Assembly (NCBI GenBank): GCA_003255745.1
Contig: QKYL01000088.1
Location: 1-37,653 of the forward strand
Direction of reading: 5' to 3'
Length of the DNA: 37,653 nt
Source: Paracoccus saliphilus
GTDB taxonomy: Bacteria > Pseudomonadota > Alphaproteobacteria > Rhodobacterales > Rhodobacteraceae
Shown here piece after piece: positions 27,608 to 36,934 of the stretch. The number at the start of each line of letters is the position of its first letter. Positions within the stretch are counted from its first letter, which is position 1. The position numbers were made by a program, and so were the translations under genes. The notes under the pieces were generated by a model. That model did no database searches. It was not told the DNA's origin and was given only the letters and a program-made list of their open reading frames with translations.

Positions 27608-28522
27608 TCAGAGGCCAGGGTCGCCTTGGCGCAGCCCGCGCGGCTTGACGCGGGGTTCGGTCGTCCGGATCAGCGAGCCCGCGCCGTGCTCTGTGAACAG
27701 CTCCAGCAGGCAGGCATTGGGCACGCGTCCGTCCAGGATCACCACTGCGCGCACGCCGTCATCCAACGCATTCAGCGCGGTTTCGGTCTTGGGGATCATG
27801 CCGCCGGCGATCTGGCCGTCGGCGATCATGCCGCGCACCTGATCCGGGGTCAGCTGCGTGACGACCTGGCCCGACGCATCCTTGACCCCCGCCACGTCGG
27901 TCAGCAGCAGCAGCCGATCGGCCTTCAGCGCGCCGGCAATGGCGCCGGCGGCGGTGTCGCCGTTCACATTGAAGGTCTCGTTGTCCTCCATCCCGGTTGC
28001 GACGGGGGCGATGACCGGGATCATGCCGGCGCCATAGAGGTCACGGATGATCTGGACGTTCATCTCGACCGGACGACCGACAAAACCCAGTTCGGGATCG
28101 TCCGCCTCGCAGACCATCATGTCGTCATCCTTGCCCGAGATGCCCACCGCGCGGCCACCCGCGTCGTTGATCGCCTGGACGATGCGCTTGTTGACCAGAC
28201 CCGACAGCACCATCTCGACCACCTCGACGGTTTCCTTGGTGGTCACGCGCTTGCCGCGGACAAAGCGGCTCTCGATGCCAAGGCGGCCCAGCAGGTCGTT
28301 GATCATCGGCCCGCCGCCGTGGCAGACAACGGGGTTCATGCCGACCTGCTTCATCAGCACGATGTCGCGCGCGAACTCCGCCATCGCGTCGTCGTCGCCC
28401 ATCGCGTTGCCGCCGAACTTGACGACAACGACGGCGCCGGAATAGCGCTGCAGATAGGGCAGAGCCTCGGATAGCGTGCGCGCGGTGGCGATCCAGTCCC
28501 GGTTCATCTTTTGTGTTCTCAT
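27608..28522 (-). CDS. argB: Acetylglutamate kinase
   Basis: ArgB phosphorylates N-acetyl-L-glutamate, the second step of arginine synthesis. The 304-residue protein has the N-terminal [11 protein letters not shown] glycine-rich ATP loop, the VCHGGGPMI block, the substrate-binding [15 protein letters not shown] part and the C-terminal [10 protein letters not shown] motif. I chose the ATG at 28522 because GAAGGGG lies 8 bases upstream; an ATG at 28507 (MNRDWIATA) and a TTG at 28528 are alternatives. The N-terminal helix suggests the arginine-inhibited hexameric form, by inference. Confidence 0.95.
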   Translation of the reverse strand: MRTQKMNRDWIATARTLSEALPYLQRYSGAVVVVKFGGNAMGDDDAMAEFARDIVLMKQVGMNPVVCHGGGPMINDLLGRLGIESRFVRGKRVTTKETVEVVEMVLSGLVNKRIVQAINDAGGRAVGISGKDDDMMVCEADDPELGFVGRPVEMNVQIIRDLYGAGMIPVIAPVATGMEDNETFNVNGDTAAGAIAGALKADRLLLLTDVAGVKDASGQVVTQLTPDQVRGMIADGQIAGGMIPKTETALNALDDGVRAVVILDGRVPNACLLELFTEHGAGSLIRTTEPRVKPRGLRQGDPGL

Positions 28523-28569
28523 CCTCAAGGCCCCTTCTGACGGGGCGGACCCTAGGACGCGGGCGCCGA

Positions 28570-29220
28570 TCAGTCCAGCCCGGCGATGATGGCGCGCAGC
28601 GTCGCGATGCCGTGACCCTTTTCCGAGGAGGTCACGACCAGTTCAGGAAAGGCCGCGGGATGCTTTTGCAATTCGCCTTCGACTTGGGCCAGCACGGGCT
28701 TCAGCGCGTTCGGGCCCAGCTTGTCGGTCTTGGTCATCACGACCTGAAAGGGGACGGCCGAGCGGTCCAGCAGGGACATGATCTCGTGATCAACATCCTT
28801 CACGCCGTGACGCGAATCGATCAGGCAGAAGGCCCGGCGCAGCGTCTGCCGACCGGCCAGATAGGATTTCAGCAATGCCTGCCATTTCGCGACCACGGCG
28901 ACCGGTGCCTTGGCAAAGCCATAGCCGGGAAGGTCGACCAGATACGAATGTTCGCCCAGGGCAAAATAGTTGATTTCCTGCGTCCGACCCGGCGTGTTCG
29001 AGGCGCGGGCGATGCTCTTGCGCCCGGTCAGGGCGTTGATCAGGCTGGACTTGCCGACGTTGCTGCGCCCGGCAAAGCAGACTTCGGGGCGGTTGGCCGG
29101 GGGCAGGCCATCCATGTGCACGACGCCCTTGACGAAGTCGACCGGCCCCGCGAACAGCAGGCGCGCCGCCTCTAGCGTGGCGGCATCGGGTTCGGGGGCG
29201 ACGGGAAAGGAGACTTTCAT
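28570..29220 (-). CDS. engB: Ribosome-assembly GTPase EngB/YihA
   Basis: The 216-residue TRAFAC-class GTPase has G1 GRSNVGKSS (residues 51-59), G3 [12 protein letters not shown]4 TKTDK and G5 TSSEKG. EngB is needed for late 50S assembly. Its ATG at 29220 overlaps the stop of the MOSC gene (ATGA), so the two are translationally coupled. Confidence 0.95.
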   Translation of the reverse strand: MKVSFPVAPEPDAATLEAARLLFAGPVDFVKGVVHMDGLPPANRPEVCFAGRSNVGKSSLINALTGRKSIARASNTPGRTQEINYFALGEHSYLVDLPGYGFAKAPVAVVAKWQALLKSYLAGRQTLRRAFCLIDSRHGVKDVDHEIMSLLDRSAVPFQVVMTKTDKLGPNALKPVLAQVEGELQKHPAAFPELVVTSSEKGHGIATLRAIIAGLD

Positions 29221-29978
29221 AGCATGACCTGATCCTGAAGGCGGATCGGACCGCCGGTGACGACCTCGGCAAAGATGCCGAAATCGGTATGTCCATAAAG
29301 GCGATCCAGCGTCCGGACCATGTCGATATCGATCTGCCCCGTCGCGGTGTCGGCGCTGGTGGCGTCGCAGCGGCCGATATGGTCGGCGACGCGCAGTTCG
29401 ACCGGCCCGATGCGGATCACTTGCCCCACAAGGTCTCGTTCGGCAAAAGGCGGCAGGCCGTCGATCCACAGGTTGCCGCGCCAGCGATGGACGCCCAGGG
29501 CTTGGCCTGTCCGCGCCTCCAGTTCGGCCAGGCTCGACAGCGACAGGATCGAAACCCAGGGCCATTTTTGGTCGGTCCAGATCCCGGCCCCGCGCACCAG
29601 GCGCGTGGGCGCGGGGGCCGCCGCCGGCCACAGCGGGCGCAGCCAGTCGATCAGGCGCGGCCCTTCGGTGGCAGGGTTCAGGTCGATCTCGCCTTGGCGC
29701 GGATGCGACAGGCGCAGCAGGTCGCCGTGCCATCCACCCTTCACCGCCTGAAGATCGGCTGATGCGACGCCGCGCAGAAAACAGGATTTGGGCAGCCAGC
29801 GATCCGGCTGCCCCTGGGTTTCGCTGGCGGTGGCGTGGCGTTCGCCGGTTTCCGTCAGGACCGCCCATTCGCGGTCGCCGGGCAGGCGCCGCGCGGCCTG
29901 CAGCGTGATCGTCTCCAGCCCCTCGCCACCGACCGACTTGATCGGGTGCCGGCGGATCAGGGCCAGATGCGGCGTCAC
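29217..29978 (-). CDS. MOSC-domain protein, mARC/YcbX-like
   Basis: The 253-residue protein has an N-terminal MOSC-N beta-barrel (RRHPIKSVGGEGLE) and a MOSC domain with RGAGIWTDQKW, FRGNL-like HRWRGNLWIDG and the conserved Cys of GRCDATSADTATGQ. In mARC and YcbX this cysteine binds the molybdenum cofactor. It could be a molybdenum-dependent reductase or a sulfur carrier. The GTG at 29978 overlaps the yidC stop; a longer start would lie inside yidC. Confidence 0.85.
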   Translation of the reverse strand: MTPHLALIRRHPIKSVGGEGLETITLQAARRLPGDREWAVLTETGERHATASETQGQPDRWLPKSCFLRGVASADLQAVKGGWHGDLLRLSHPRQGEIDLNPATEGPRLIDWLRPLWPAAAPAPTRLVRGAGIWTDQKWPWVSILSLSSLAELEARTGQALGVHRWRGNLWIDGLPPFAERDLVGQVIRIGPVELRVADHIGRCDATSADTATGQIDIDMVRTLDRLYGHTDFGIFAEVVTGGPIRLQDQVML

Positions 29979-31828
29979 TTTCCGGCGCCCTTGGTCTTGG
30001 TGCCCTTGCCGCGCGTGGGCAGCGAAGACTTGATGTTGCCGAACATGTCGGGCCGGTGACCGTGCATGGTCATGATCGTGTACTGCTGCATGATCGTGAT
30101 CACGTTGTTGGTGATCCAGTACAGCACCAGCCCCGAGGCAAATCCGCCCAGCATGAACATGAAGATCCACGGCATCCAGGCAAAGATCATCTTTTGCGCC
30201 GGATCGGCGGGCGCCGGGTTCAGCTTTTGCTGCATCCACATGCTGATGCCCAGGAGGATGGCCAGCGCCGGCAGCGACAGCGAGTGCAGCAGAGTTCCCT
30301 GCGCCGGCGCCGCATAAGGCAGCAGGCCGAACAGGTTCAGCAGGCTGGACGGATCAGGAGCGGACAGATCCTGCACCCAACCGATCCAGGGCGCGTGGCG
30401 CAGCTCGATCGTGACGAAGATCACCTTGTAGAGCGAGAAGAAGATCGGCACCTGCAGCAGGATCGGCAGACAGCCGGCGGCCGGATTGACCTTTTCGCGC
30501 TTGTAAAGCTCCATCACCTCTTTCTGGAACTTCATGCGGTCGTCGCCGGTCCGCTGCTTCAACTCCTCCATCTGCGGCTGCAGTTCCTTCATCTTCGCCA
30601 TCGAGATGTAGGACTTGCGGGCCAGCGGGAAGACCAGCGTCTTGAGCACAAAGGTCAGCGCGATGATCGCCCAGCCCATGTTGCCGATGATGCCGTGCAG
30701 CCAGTGCAGCAGGCGGAAGATCGGCTTGGTCAGGAAATAGAACCAACCCCAGTCGATCGAATCGACAAAACGCTGGATGCCGGGGTTCTCCTCGTAGCTG
30801 CTGATGACCTCCCAGACCTTCGCGCCGGCAAACAGATAGCTGTCCGCGGACAGCTGCGTGCCCGGCTGGACGGTCTGCATCGGAAAGCGGGCTTCGGTCT
30901 GATAGATGTCGGCGCCTTCGGCATATTTGATCACCGCCGTGAACGCCTGTCCGGGGGCCGGGGCAAGGGTGGTCATCCAGTACTTGTCGGTAAAGCCGAT
31001 CCAGCCGTTGCTGGAAACCTCGTAGACCTCGGCACGTCCCTCGCGCTCGATTGGTTCAAGCTCTGCGATGGCCTTGTATTTCTGTTCGATCAGCGTGCCG
31101 TCATCCATGCCGACAACGCCTTCGTGCAGCACGAAGTAGTTTTGCGTGTCGGGCCGGCCGTGGCGGGCGATGATGCCGTAAGGCGCAGCCGAAAACGCGG
31201 CATCACCGTTGTTCTGCAGGCTCTGCGACACGGTGAACAGATAGTTGTCGTCCAGCGCGAAGGTGCGGCGGAAGATCTGGCCGGCGCCGTTGTCCCAGGC
31301 CAGCGTGACCGGCTGCCCCGGGGCCAGCGTATCCCCGGATTCCAGCGTCCAGATGGTGGCAGGATCCGGCACCAGCGCAGCATCTACGCCGGGTCCGGGG
31401 GTCCAGCCATAGACCGCGTAATAAGGCTTGGTGCCGCCCGCCACGACGCTGTCATCGGCGGTGGCCGAAGAGGGCGACAGCAGGCGCACGTCGGGCGAGC
31501 CCGGCTCCATCGTTTCCTGATAGCGGGTCAGCATCAGGTCGTCGATGCGGCCACCTGCCAACGAGATCGAGCCGATGACGGCAGGCGACTGGATCGCGAC
31601 CCGGCCGATCGGTTCGGCAGCCGGCGCATCGGGCGCGGCGCCCAGATCGGCGGGCGCGGCGGTGACGCCATCCGTAGGCAGCGGCTGGTCGCTGATCGTC
31701 TGTTGAGCCAGGGGTTGGCCCGAAGGTTGGTCCGACACGGGCTCGGGGGCGAAGACCGTGTACCAGACCAGGATCACCAGGAACGACAGGACTGTCGCCA
31801 GGATCAGATTGCGGTTGTTGTCTTCCAT
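29975..31828 (-). CDS. yidC: Membrane protein insertase YidC
   Basis: The 617-residue protein has an N-terminal membrane anchor (NLILATVLSFLVILVWYTVF), a large periplasmic beta-sandwich domain, and the C-terminal Oxa1 domain with GWAIIALTFVLKTLVFPL, MKELQPQMEELKQR and ASGLVLYWITNNVITIMQQ. It inserts membrane proteins alone or with SecYEG. The length is typical of alphaproteobacteria. The stop overlaps the next gene's GTG. Confidence 0.96.
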   Translation of the reverse strand: MEDNNRNLILATVLSFLVILVWYTVFAPEPVSDQPSGQPLAQQTISDQPLPTDGVTAAPADLGAAPDAPAAEPIGRVAIQSPAVIGSISLAGGRIDDLMLTRYQETMEPGSPDVRLLSPSSATADDSVVAGGTKPYYAVYGWTPGPGVDAALVPDPATIWTLESGDTLAPGQPVTLAWDNGAGQIFRRTFALDDNYLFTVSQSLQNNGDAAFSAAPYGIIARHGRPDTQNYFVLHEGVVGMDDGTLIEQKYKAIAELEPIEREGRAEVYEVSSNGWIGFTDKYWMTTLAPAPGQAFTAVIKYAEGADIYQTEARFPMQTVQPGTQLSADSYLFAGAKVWEVISSYEENPGIQRFVDSIDWGWFYFLTKPIFRLLHWLHGIIGNMGWAIIALTFVLKTLVFPLARKSYISMAKMKELQPQMEELKQRTGDDRMKFQKEVMELYKREKVNPAAGCLPILLQVPIFFSLYKVIFVTIELRHAPWIGWVQDLSAPDPSSLLNLFGLLPYAAPAQGTLLHSLSLPALAILLGISMWMQQKLNPAPADPAQKMIFAWMPWIFMFMLGGFASGLVLYWITNNVITIMQQYTIMTMHGHRPDMFGNIKSSLPTRGKGTKTKGAGK

Positions 31829-31863
31829 CTTCCGTCACCACTGTCATCGCGTCAGTCGCGCCG

Positions 31864-31892
31864 GTTCAACAGAAGGGACCCCGAAAGGTCAA
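31864..31892 (-). promoter_or_regulatory. Possible promoter of yidC
   Basis: On the minus strand TTGACC (31892-31887) and TTGAAC (31869-31864) are 17 bases apart, about 35 bases before the yidC start. The -10 is poor. The remainder of the 237-base gap 31829-32065 shows no gene. Confidence 0.3.
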
Positions 31893-32065
31893 GCGGATTT
31901 GGGCCGCGTGCCGTTATGGCACAGGGAAATCGCCCTCTGCCGCCCCGCAGAGGTGTGGCTGTACCTGACCGGCACCAGCCGCGGCGGCTCTGGCACCATG
32001 TGCGGCCGGTCCCGTGGCGGACAGGGCGCGCGCGCCGGCATGGGTGCCGGCCTTGGGCGGTTGGT

Positions 32066-33361
32066 TCAGCCGTGCCGCGCGATGCCGGGCAGGCTGGCGG
32101 TGCTTTGACTGTTGGCGGCCAGGAAGTCGAGCGTCCGGCACAGCGGCATGGCCCGCGCGATGGCATAACCTTGTACTTCGTCACAGCCCATCTGGGCCAG
32201 GAACGAATATTCCTCGCGCGTCTCAACGCCCTCGGCCAAGGCAGCGATGCCCAGACGCTCGGCCAAGGCCATGATCGCCAAAATCATCCGCTGCTGGCCC
32301 TCGTCGATGTCGCAGCCGGTCACAAAGCTCCGGTCGATCTTGATCCGGTGGATGCCGAACTGGCGGATCGCATCCAGGCTGGCATAGCCGGTGCCGAAGT
32401 CATCCAGGTCGATCCTGCAGCCTGCCTTTGACAGCTTGCCCAGATTGGTCTGGGTCTCGGCGTTGCAGGTGACCGGGCCGACACTTTCCAGCACCTCGAC
32501 CACCAAGCGGGCCGGAGCGATGTCGTGTCGGTCCAGTTCCCACAGCAGGCAGTCGGCAAAGCCGCGATCCGACAGTTCTGAATTAGCGATGTTGATCGAC
32601 ACGGTCGGCACTTCATAGCCGGCGCGATCCCAAGCCTTCAGCGCCGCCATCGACTTGGCCAGCATGCACATGGTCAGGTTGATGTGGTCGGCTTCGGACA
32701 TCTGGGGAATGAAGGCGCCGGGCAGCAGCAGCCCGCGCTGCGGATGCGCCCAACGTGCCAATGCCTCGAAACCCGTGATCCGGCCCGTGTGGCAGCACAG
32801 CTGGGGCTGGAACCACGCCTCGATCTGGTGGGCCTCGATCGCCTCGGTGACAGTGGCGGCCAGACCTGTGCCGCCAAGCCTGGGATCATGGGCATAGGGG
32901 TTCAACTGGCCCAGCTTCCTGTCCTCCAGCATCTGCAGGCGCTGGCGGCCGTTTTCGATCTGGGCGGCCACCGTCGGCAGTTCCGGCGCCTCGGCATGGA
33001 TCAGCACGCCGGTCAGAACCGGGGTCACCGATCGGCCTGCCAGCGCGATGGGCGCCTGGCCCTGCTGGTGAAGCCTGCGCGCCACCTGCATTGCGTCGCG
33101 GTCGTTGCGGTTGCGCAAGACCAGCGCGAACAGACCGGGCGCAAGAACCTGGACAGGATCATAGGGTCTGACCGCCCGGCCAAGCGTCATGGACAACTGA
33201 ACCAAAAGGTGGCTCATGGCGGTCTTGTCCAGATGGCGGCTGAGAAGCTCGGTATTTTCCAATCGAAGCAACAGGACGGTGCGCGCCTGGTCACAGGTTT
33301 CCTGCGAACTGCCCAGCAACTTGCGGAACGGCGAAAGCAGACGATTTACACTCTTGGACAT
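32066..33361 (-). CDS. Cyclic-di-GMP phosphodiesterase (EAL) with degenerate GGDEF domain
   Basis: The 431-residue protein has an N-terminal domain (about residues 25-160) in the position of a GGDEF domain but without the GGDEF signature (DPVQVLAPGLFALVL stands there). A full EAL domain follows (about 170-415). Catalytic residues are present: E199 of FEAL, N257, E289, D320/D321 of DDFGTG, K341, E377 and the QGY loop. It should therefore hydrolyse c-di-GMP to pGpG, while the first domain may sense GTP. No membrane segment or signal peptide is visible. It lies between ttcA and yidC, where I would expect no signalling gene. Confidence 0.9.
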   Translation of the reverse strand: MSKSVNRLLSPFRKLLGSSQETCDQARTVLLLRLENTELLSRHLDKTAMSHLLVQLSMTLGRAVRPYDPVQVLAPGLFALVLRNRNDRDAMQVARRLHQQGQAPIALAGRSVTPVLTGVLIHAEAPELPTVAAQIENGRQRLQMLEDRKLGQLNPYAHDPRLGGTGLAATVTEAIEAHQIEAWFQPQLCCHTGRITGFEALARWAHPQRGLLLPGAFIPQMSEADHINLTMCMLAKSMAALKAWDRAGYEVPTVSINIANSELSDRGFADCLLWELDRHDIAPARLVVEVLESVGPVTCNAETQTNLGKLSKAGCRIDLDDFGTGYASLDAIRQFGIHRIKIDRSFVTGCDIDEGQQRMILAIMALAERLGIAALAEGVETREEYSFLAQMGCDEVQGYAIARAMPLCRTLDFLAANSQSTASLPGIARHG

Positions 33362-33419
33362 GCCGGGCCTTTCACGGAATCACCGGCCTCCGGTTTAGCC
33401 CAAAATGCTTTGTGTTCCG

Positions 33420-34307
33420 TTAATGTTCAGGCTCTGCCTTGCGCAGGATCGGCGGCTGCTGCGGGTCGACCGAACCGCCTGCAGGGAAAAGCGACGCGAA
33501 ATCAAACAAGGCGGGGTCCAGAAGATGCGACGGGCGCACGTTCATCAGCGCCCGGAACATCACCTGCCGACGGCCCGGGCTGCGCGCCTCCCATTCGTCC
33601 AGCATCCGCTTGACCTGCACACGCTGCAGCCCTTCCTGGCTGCCACAAAGGTCACATGGGATGATTGGATAGCCCATCGCCTTCGAGAACTTCTCGCAAT
33701 CGGCCTCCGAGACATAGGCCAGCGGGCGCAGCACCGTCAGGTCGCCGTCCTCGTTCAACAGCTTGGGCGGCATCGTCGCCAGCCGTCCGCCATGAAAGAG
33801 GTTCATGAAGAACGTTTCCAGCATGTCGTCGCGATGATGCCCCAGCACCACGGCCGAACAACCCTCTTCCCGCGCGATGCGATAAAGATTGCCGCGCCGA
33901 AGCCGCGAACACAGCGCGCAATAGGTACGGCCCGCCGGAACCTTTTCCTTCACGATGGAATAGGTATCCTGGTATTCGATCCGGTGCGGCACCCCACGCG
34001 CCTTCAGGAATTCGGGCAGAACGGTCGCGGGAAAATTGGGTTGGCCCTGATCCAGATTGCAGGCCAGCAAATCGACCGGCAGCAGGCCGCGCCACTGCAG
34101 TTCGTGCAGCACCGCCAGCAGGGCATAGCTGTCCTTGCCCCCGGACAGGCAGACCAGCCAGCGATCGCCGGGGCGGATCATGCCGTAATCCTCGACTGCG
34201 GCGCGGGTGTCGCGGACCAGGCGCTTGCGCAGCTTGCGGAATTCCGTTCCGGACGGGGCGCCGGCGAACAGCGGATGGATCTCGGTGTCGTCAGCGTCGT
34301 CCAGCAT
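33420..34307 (-). CDS. ttcA: tRNA 2-thiocytidine synthase TtcA
   Basis: The 295-residue enzyme thiolates C32 in certain tRNAs. It has the PP-loop CLSGGKDS (residues 53-60), the CALC motif (C130, C133) and CDLC (C218, C221); in E. coli three of these cysteines hold a [4Fe-4S] cluster. I chose the ATG at 34307, with AAGGA 8 bases upstream; the ATG at 34325 would add six residues. The start overlaps the end of yidD by 17 bases. Confidence 0.94.
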   Translation of the reverse strand: MLDDADDTEIHPLFAGAPSGTEFRKLRKRLVRDTRAAVEDYGMIRPGDRWLVCLSGGKDSYALLAVLHELQWRGLLPVDLLACNLDQGQPNFPATVLPEFLKARGVPHRIEYQDTYSIVKEKVPAGRTYCALCSRLRRGNLYRIAREEGCSAVVLGHHRDDMLETFFMNLFHGGRLATMPPKLLNEDGDLTVLRPLAYVSEADCEKFSKAMGYPIIPCDLCGSQEGLQRVQVKRMLDEWEARSPGRRQVMFRALMNVRPSHLLDPALFDFASLFPAGGSVDPQQPPILRKAEPEH

Positions 34308-34557
34308 CGCAGGCGTCCTTGTCATGTTGCGGGTCCGCGCCCAGCACGGGGTCATAGCCGTGGCCACCCAAGGGGTGACAGCGCCCGATCCGCCGCAGGG
34401 TCATCAGGCCGCCGCGCCACGCGCCGTGACGCTCCAGCGCCTCCAGCGCAAAGGCCGAGCAGGTTGGCTGAAAGCGGCAACCATGCCCGACCCACGGACT
34501 GGCGACCAGCCGATAGGCGCGCACCGGCAACGCGACCAGTCGGGCCAGCGGCGTCAT
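34291..34557 (-). CDS. yidD: Membrane protein insertion efficiency factor YidD
   Basis: The 88-residue protein has the YidD motif [20 protein letters not shown] and [13 protein letters not shown], with a short amphipathic N-terminus. It helps YidC-dependent insertion. The position between rnpA and yidC is conserved across bacteria. Its ATG overlaps the rnpA stop. Confidence 0.94.
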   Translation of the reverse strand: MTPLARLVALPVRAYRLVASPWVGHGCRFQPTCSAFALEALERHGAWRGGLMTLRRIGRCHPLGGHGYDPVLGADPQHDKDACDAGRR

Positions 34558-34970
34558 TGGTGGATCCTGGTCATGGCGCGGGCAAAGTCGTCGCGGAGGT
34601 CGTCAAAGCTGCGGGCGATGGTGGCCTCGGGACGTCCGATCAGGACATAATCCCAACCTTCCCGACCCAAGCCCGGCAGGCCAAGCCGCGCGACTTCGCG
34701 CAGGCGACGCTTCGCCCGATTGCGCGCAACCGCATTGCCGATCTTCTTCGAGCAGGTGAAGCCGATCCGCGCGGGGCCGTCGTCGTCGCGCCGGCGGGCC
34801 TGCAGCAGAAAGCCCGGCATCCCTTGGCGCAGCGCCCGCGCAGCAGCCAAGAAATCGGCACGCTGGCGAAGCACCGGCGGCATGGGAAACCGGGTGTCAG
34901 AGGCCACGCGAAATGCCGCCGAGCCGACATCCTTGGGCTGATCTTCAGCAGGACGGGGCAAAGGCGGCAT
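34554..34970 (-). CDS. rnpA: Ribonuclease P protein component
   Basis: The protein has the RnpA core KKIGNAVARNRAKRRLREVA, with the conserved RNR motif, and FTCSKK. It binds RNase P RNA to process tRNA 5' ends. The start is uncertain: an ATG at 34985 gives 143 residues but has no binding site, while the ATG at 34970 has AAGG 8 bases upstream. Either gives an N-terminal extension longer than E. coli RnpA. Confidence 0.92.
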   Translation of the reverse strand: MPPLPRPAEDQPKDVGSAAFRVASDTRFPMPPVLRQRADFLAAARALRQGMPGFLLQARRRDDDGPARIGFTCSKKIGNAVARNRAKRRLREVARLGLPGLGREGWDYVLIGRPEATIARSFDDLRDDFARAMTRIHQ

Positions 34971-35019
34971 GTCGATAGCCTTCATGTGGCGGCGGCGGCC
35001 GCCGGCTTGATCGATGTGA

Positions 35020-35154
35020 TCAGGCCGACAGGCGCTTGCGGCCCTTGGCGCGGCGGGCGTTCAGGACGCGGCGGCCGCCTTTGGTGGCCATGCGCGCGCG
35101 AAAGCCGTGACGGCGCGCACGAACGAGGTTCGAAGGTTGGAAGGTGCGCTTCAT
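35020..35154 (-). CDS. rpmH: 50S ribosomal protein L34
   Basis: This 44-codon gene encodes [20 protein letters not shown] followed by [20 protein letters not shown] and RLSA, the complete L34. L34 is a small basic 50S protein. The rpmH-rnpA-yidD-yidC order is conserved. The gene is easily missed because of its size. Confidence 0.97.
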   Translation of the reverse strand: MKRTFQPSNLVRARRHGFRARMATKGGRRVLNARRAKGRKRLSA

Positions 35155-35267
35155 GGTCAGTCTCCGGGTCGTAGCTTGCCAATGGCAATGTCTTGCGGGT
35201 GGCGTCCGACCGGGGCAGGGTAGCAGGATGCTGCCCTGCGCGACGGCGCCGGTTGTTCGAAGCCCGC

Positions 35268-35296
35268 TGGATAGTGGACCTGCCTGCCCACGTCAA
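35268..35296 (-). promoter_or_regulatory. Probable promoter of rpmH-rnpA-yidD
   Basis: On the minus strand TTGACG (35296-35291) and TATCCA (35273-35268) are separated by 17 bases, about 110 bases before the rpmH start. Good boxes and a correct position support the call. Confidence 0.6.
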
Positions 35297-35433
35297 CCGT
35301 GCAAACCCATAAAGAGTGCCTTATCCCTGCCGCTATGTTTCAGGGAACCGTGCATTGATCACATTCGTTTGATAAGCAACCTGCTCCCTGCTTTGCTGAC
35401 AACCGGCGCCGGCGCCCCCATAACCCGGACACG

Positions 35434-36855
35434 ATGCGACTGAACACAATCTCCGGCCGATTCGCCGCCTTGACGACGATGTTCGTCCTGTTGGCCGAAT
35501 TATTCATTCTGCTGCCGTCGCTGGCAGGCTTTCGGCTGGATTTTCTAGAGTCGCGGCTGGAGCGGGCACAGATTGCCAGCCTTGCACTGCTGGCCACTGA
35601 TGATTCCCTTGCACTGGACCTGGAATCAGAGCTGCTGCAGAATGCAGGCGTCTTCAACGTCGTGCTGCGTCGCAACGACATCCGACAGTTGGTCCTGTCT
35701 TCACCCATTCCCGGCCCCATCGCCGCCACGCACGACCTGCGGGACGAAGGCGTGCTGCAGACCATCGACGATTCCCTGGCCGTTCTGGCCGACTCGCAGA
35801 ACCGCGTCATCCGGGTGATCGGGGCACCGGTGAATCAGGCCGGCCAGCTGATCGAGATCACGATGGAAACCGCCCCCCTCCGGTCCGCGATGATCGACTA
35901 TGGGCTGCGCCTGCTGGCGGTATCGGCGGCATTTTCCATCCTGACGGCTGTTCTGCTGTTCCTGGCGGCGCAGCGGCTTATCCTGGTGCCGATCCACCGC
36001 GTGATCAGCCACATGTCGGCCTATGCCAGCGCGCCCGAGGATGCGCGCCACATTATCATTCCCGATGCCCGCTTGGCCGAACTGCGCGAGGCCGAAACCG
36101 CGCTGCAGTCCATGCAGCGTACCGTGACCTCGTCCCTGAAGCAGAAGGAACGGATGGCCCAGCTGGGCCAGGCGGTTGCCAAGATCAGCCACGACCTGCG
36201 CAACATCCTGACGACGGCCCAGATCTTTGCCGACCGGCTGGAGGACAGCGCCGATCCCAAAGTGCGCCGCGCCGCACCCAAGCTGGTGAACTCGATCACC
36301 CGCGCGGTGAACCTGTGCGAGACGACGCTGGCCTTTGGCAAGGCCGAGGAGCCGGCGCCCAGGCTGTCGCGCTTCAACCTGGCGCAGTTGGCGGCCGAAG
36401 TGGTCGAGGCCGAAATGCTGGCCGGCGAATCTGCGGGACAGGTCGAATTCCTGACCGACATTCCTGCCAGCCTGATGATTCGCGCCGACCGTGACCAGTT
36501 GTACCGGGTGCTGGCCAACCTGGCCCGCAACGCGCGTCAGGCCATTGAGGGCAGCGGCCAGCCCGGCACGGTCGAGATCGGCGCAGGCGAAGGGGACGCC
36601 GACTGGTGGATCAAGGTCTGCGATTCCGGTCCGGGCCTGCCGGACAAGGCGCGCGAATACTTGTTCCAGCCCTTCACCGGCAGCACGCGGCGTGGCGGCA
36701 CCGGCTTGGGGCTGACGATCGCCGCCGATCTGGTGCGCGGCCACGGCGGGCGCCTTGACCTGCTGCGCAGCGACGGCGAGGGCAGCCAGTTCTGCATCCA
36801 GATTCCGCGCGGGATGGCTGGCATTCCAGCCCGCCACGAGGCTGCGGCGCGCTAG
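35434..36855 (+). CDS. Membrane sensor histidine kinase, orphan
   Basis: The 473-residue protein has a membrane helix at about residues 10-31, a periplasmic sensor of about 120 residues, a second helix at about 156-180, a HAMP-like linker, and a kinase core. The H box is KISHDLRNI with His253, the N box is NLARNARQA (N362, N366), G1 is CDSGPG (D397) and G2 is RRGGTGLGLTIA. No response regulator is adjacent, so the partner must be elsewhere. Signal unknown. The next gene is a tRNA. Confidence 0.9.
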   Translation: MRLNTISGRFAALTTMFVLLAELFILLPSLAGFRLDFLESRLERAQIASLALLATDDSLALDLESELLQNAGVFNVVLRRNDIRQLVLSSPIPGPIAATHDLRDEGVLQTIDDSLAVLADSQNRVIRVIGAPVNQAGQLIEITMETAPLRSAMIDYGLRLLAVSAAFSILTAVLLFLAAQRLILVPIHRVISHMSAYASAPEDARHIIIPDARLAELREAETALQSMQRTVTSSLKQKERMAQLGQAVAKISHDLRNILTTAQIFADRLEDSADPKVRRAAPKLVNSITRAVNLCETTLAFGKAEEPAPRLSRFNLAQLAAEVVEAEMLAGESAGQVEFLTDIPASLMIRADRDQLYRVLANLARNARQAIEGSGQPGTVEIGAGEGDADWWIKVCDSGPGLPDKAREYLFQPFTGSTRRGGTGLGLTIAADLVRGHGGRLDLLRSDGEGSQFCIQIPRGMAGIPARHEAAAR

Positions 36856-36893
36856 GGCCAAAAAAGAGTTTCATCCTTTTGTCGTTTTCGCTC

Positions 36894-36922
36894 TTGCATC
36901 CCCTTGGCCCCACCGTTAATTC
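36894..36922 (+). promoter_or_regulatory. Promoter of tRNA-Arg
   Basis: TTGCAT at 36894-36899 and TAATTC at 36917-36922 are 17 bases apart and end 12 bases before the tRNA, a fitting place for a stable-RNA promoter. Confidence 0.55.
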
Positions 36923-36934
36923 CCGCCTCAAGAC

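Noticed and set aside
31914..32141. Small open frames in the gap between the EAL gene and yidC
   Set aside because: They partly overlap the EAL gene's end, have no ribosome-binding site and show only Ala/Arg/Pro-rich text.
30056..32431. 791-codon plus-strand frame opposite yidC
   Set aside because: It spans yidC and the following gap and part of the EAL gene, with no motif; the minus-strand genes are certain.
33405..35174. 589-codon plus-strand frame opposite ttcA, yidD, rnpA and rpmH
   Set aside because: Four well-identified minus-strand genes explain this region; the frame is a shadow.
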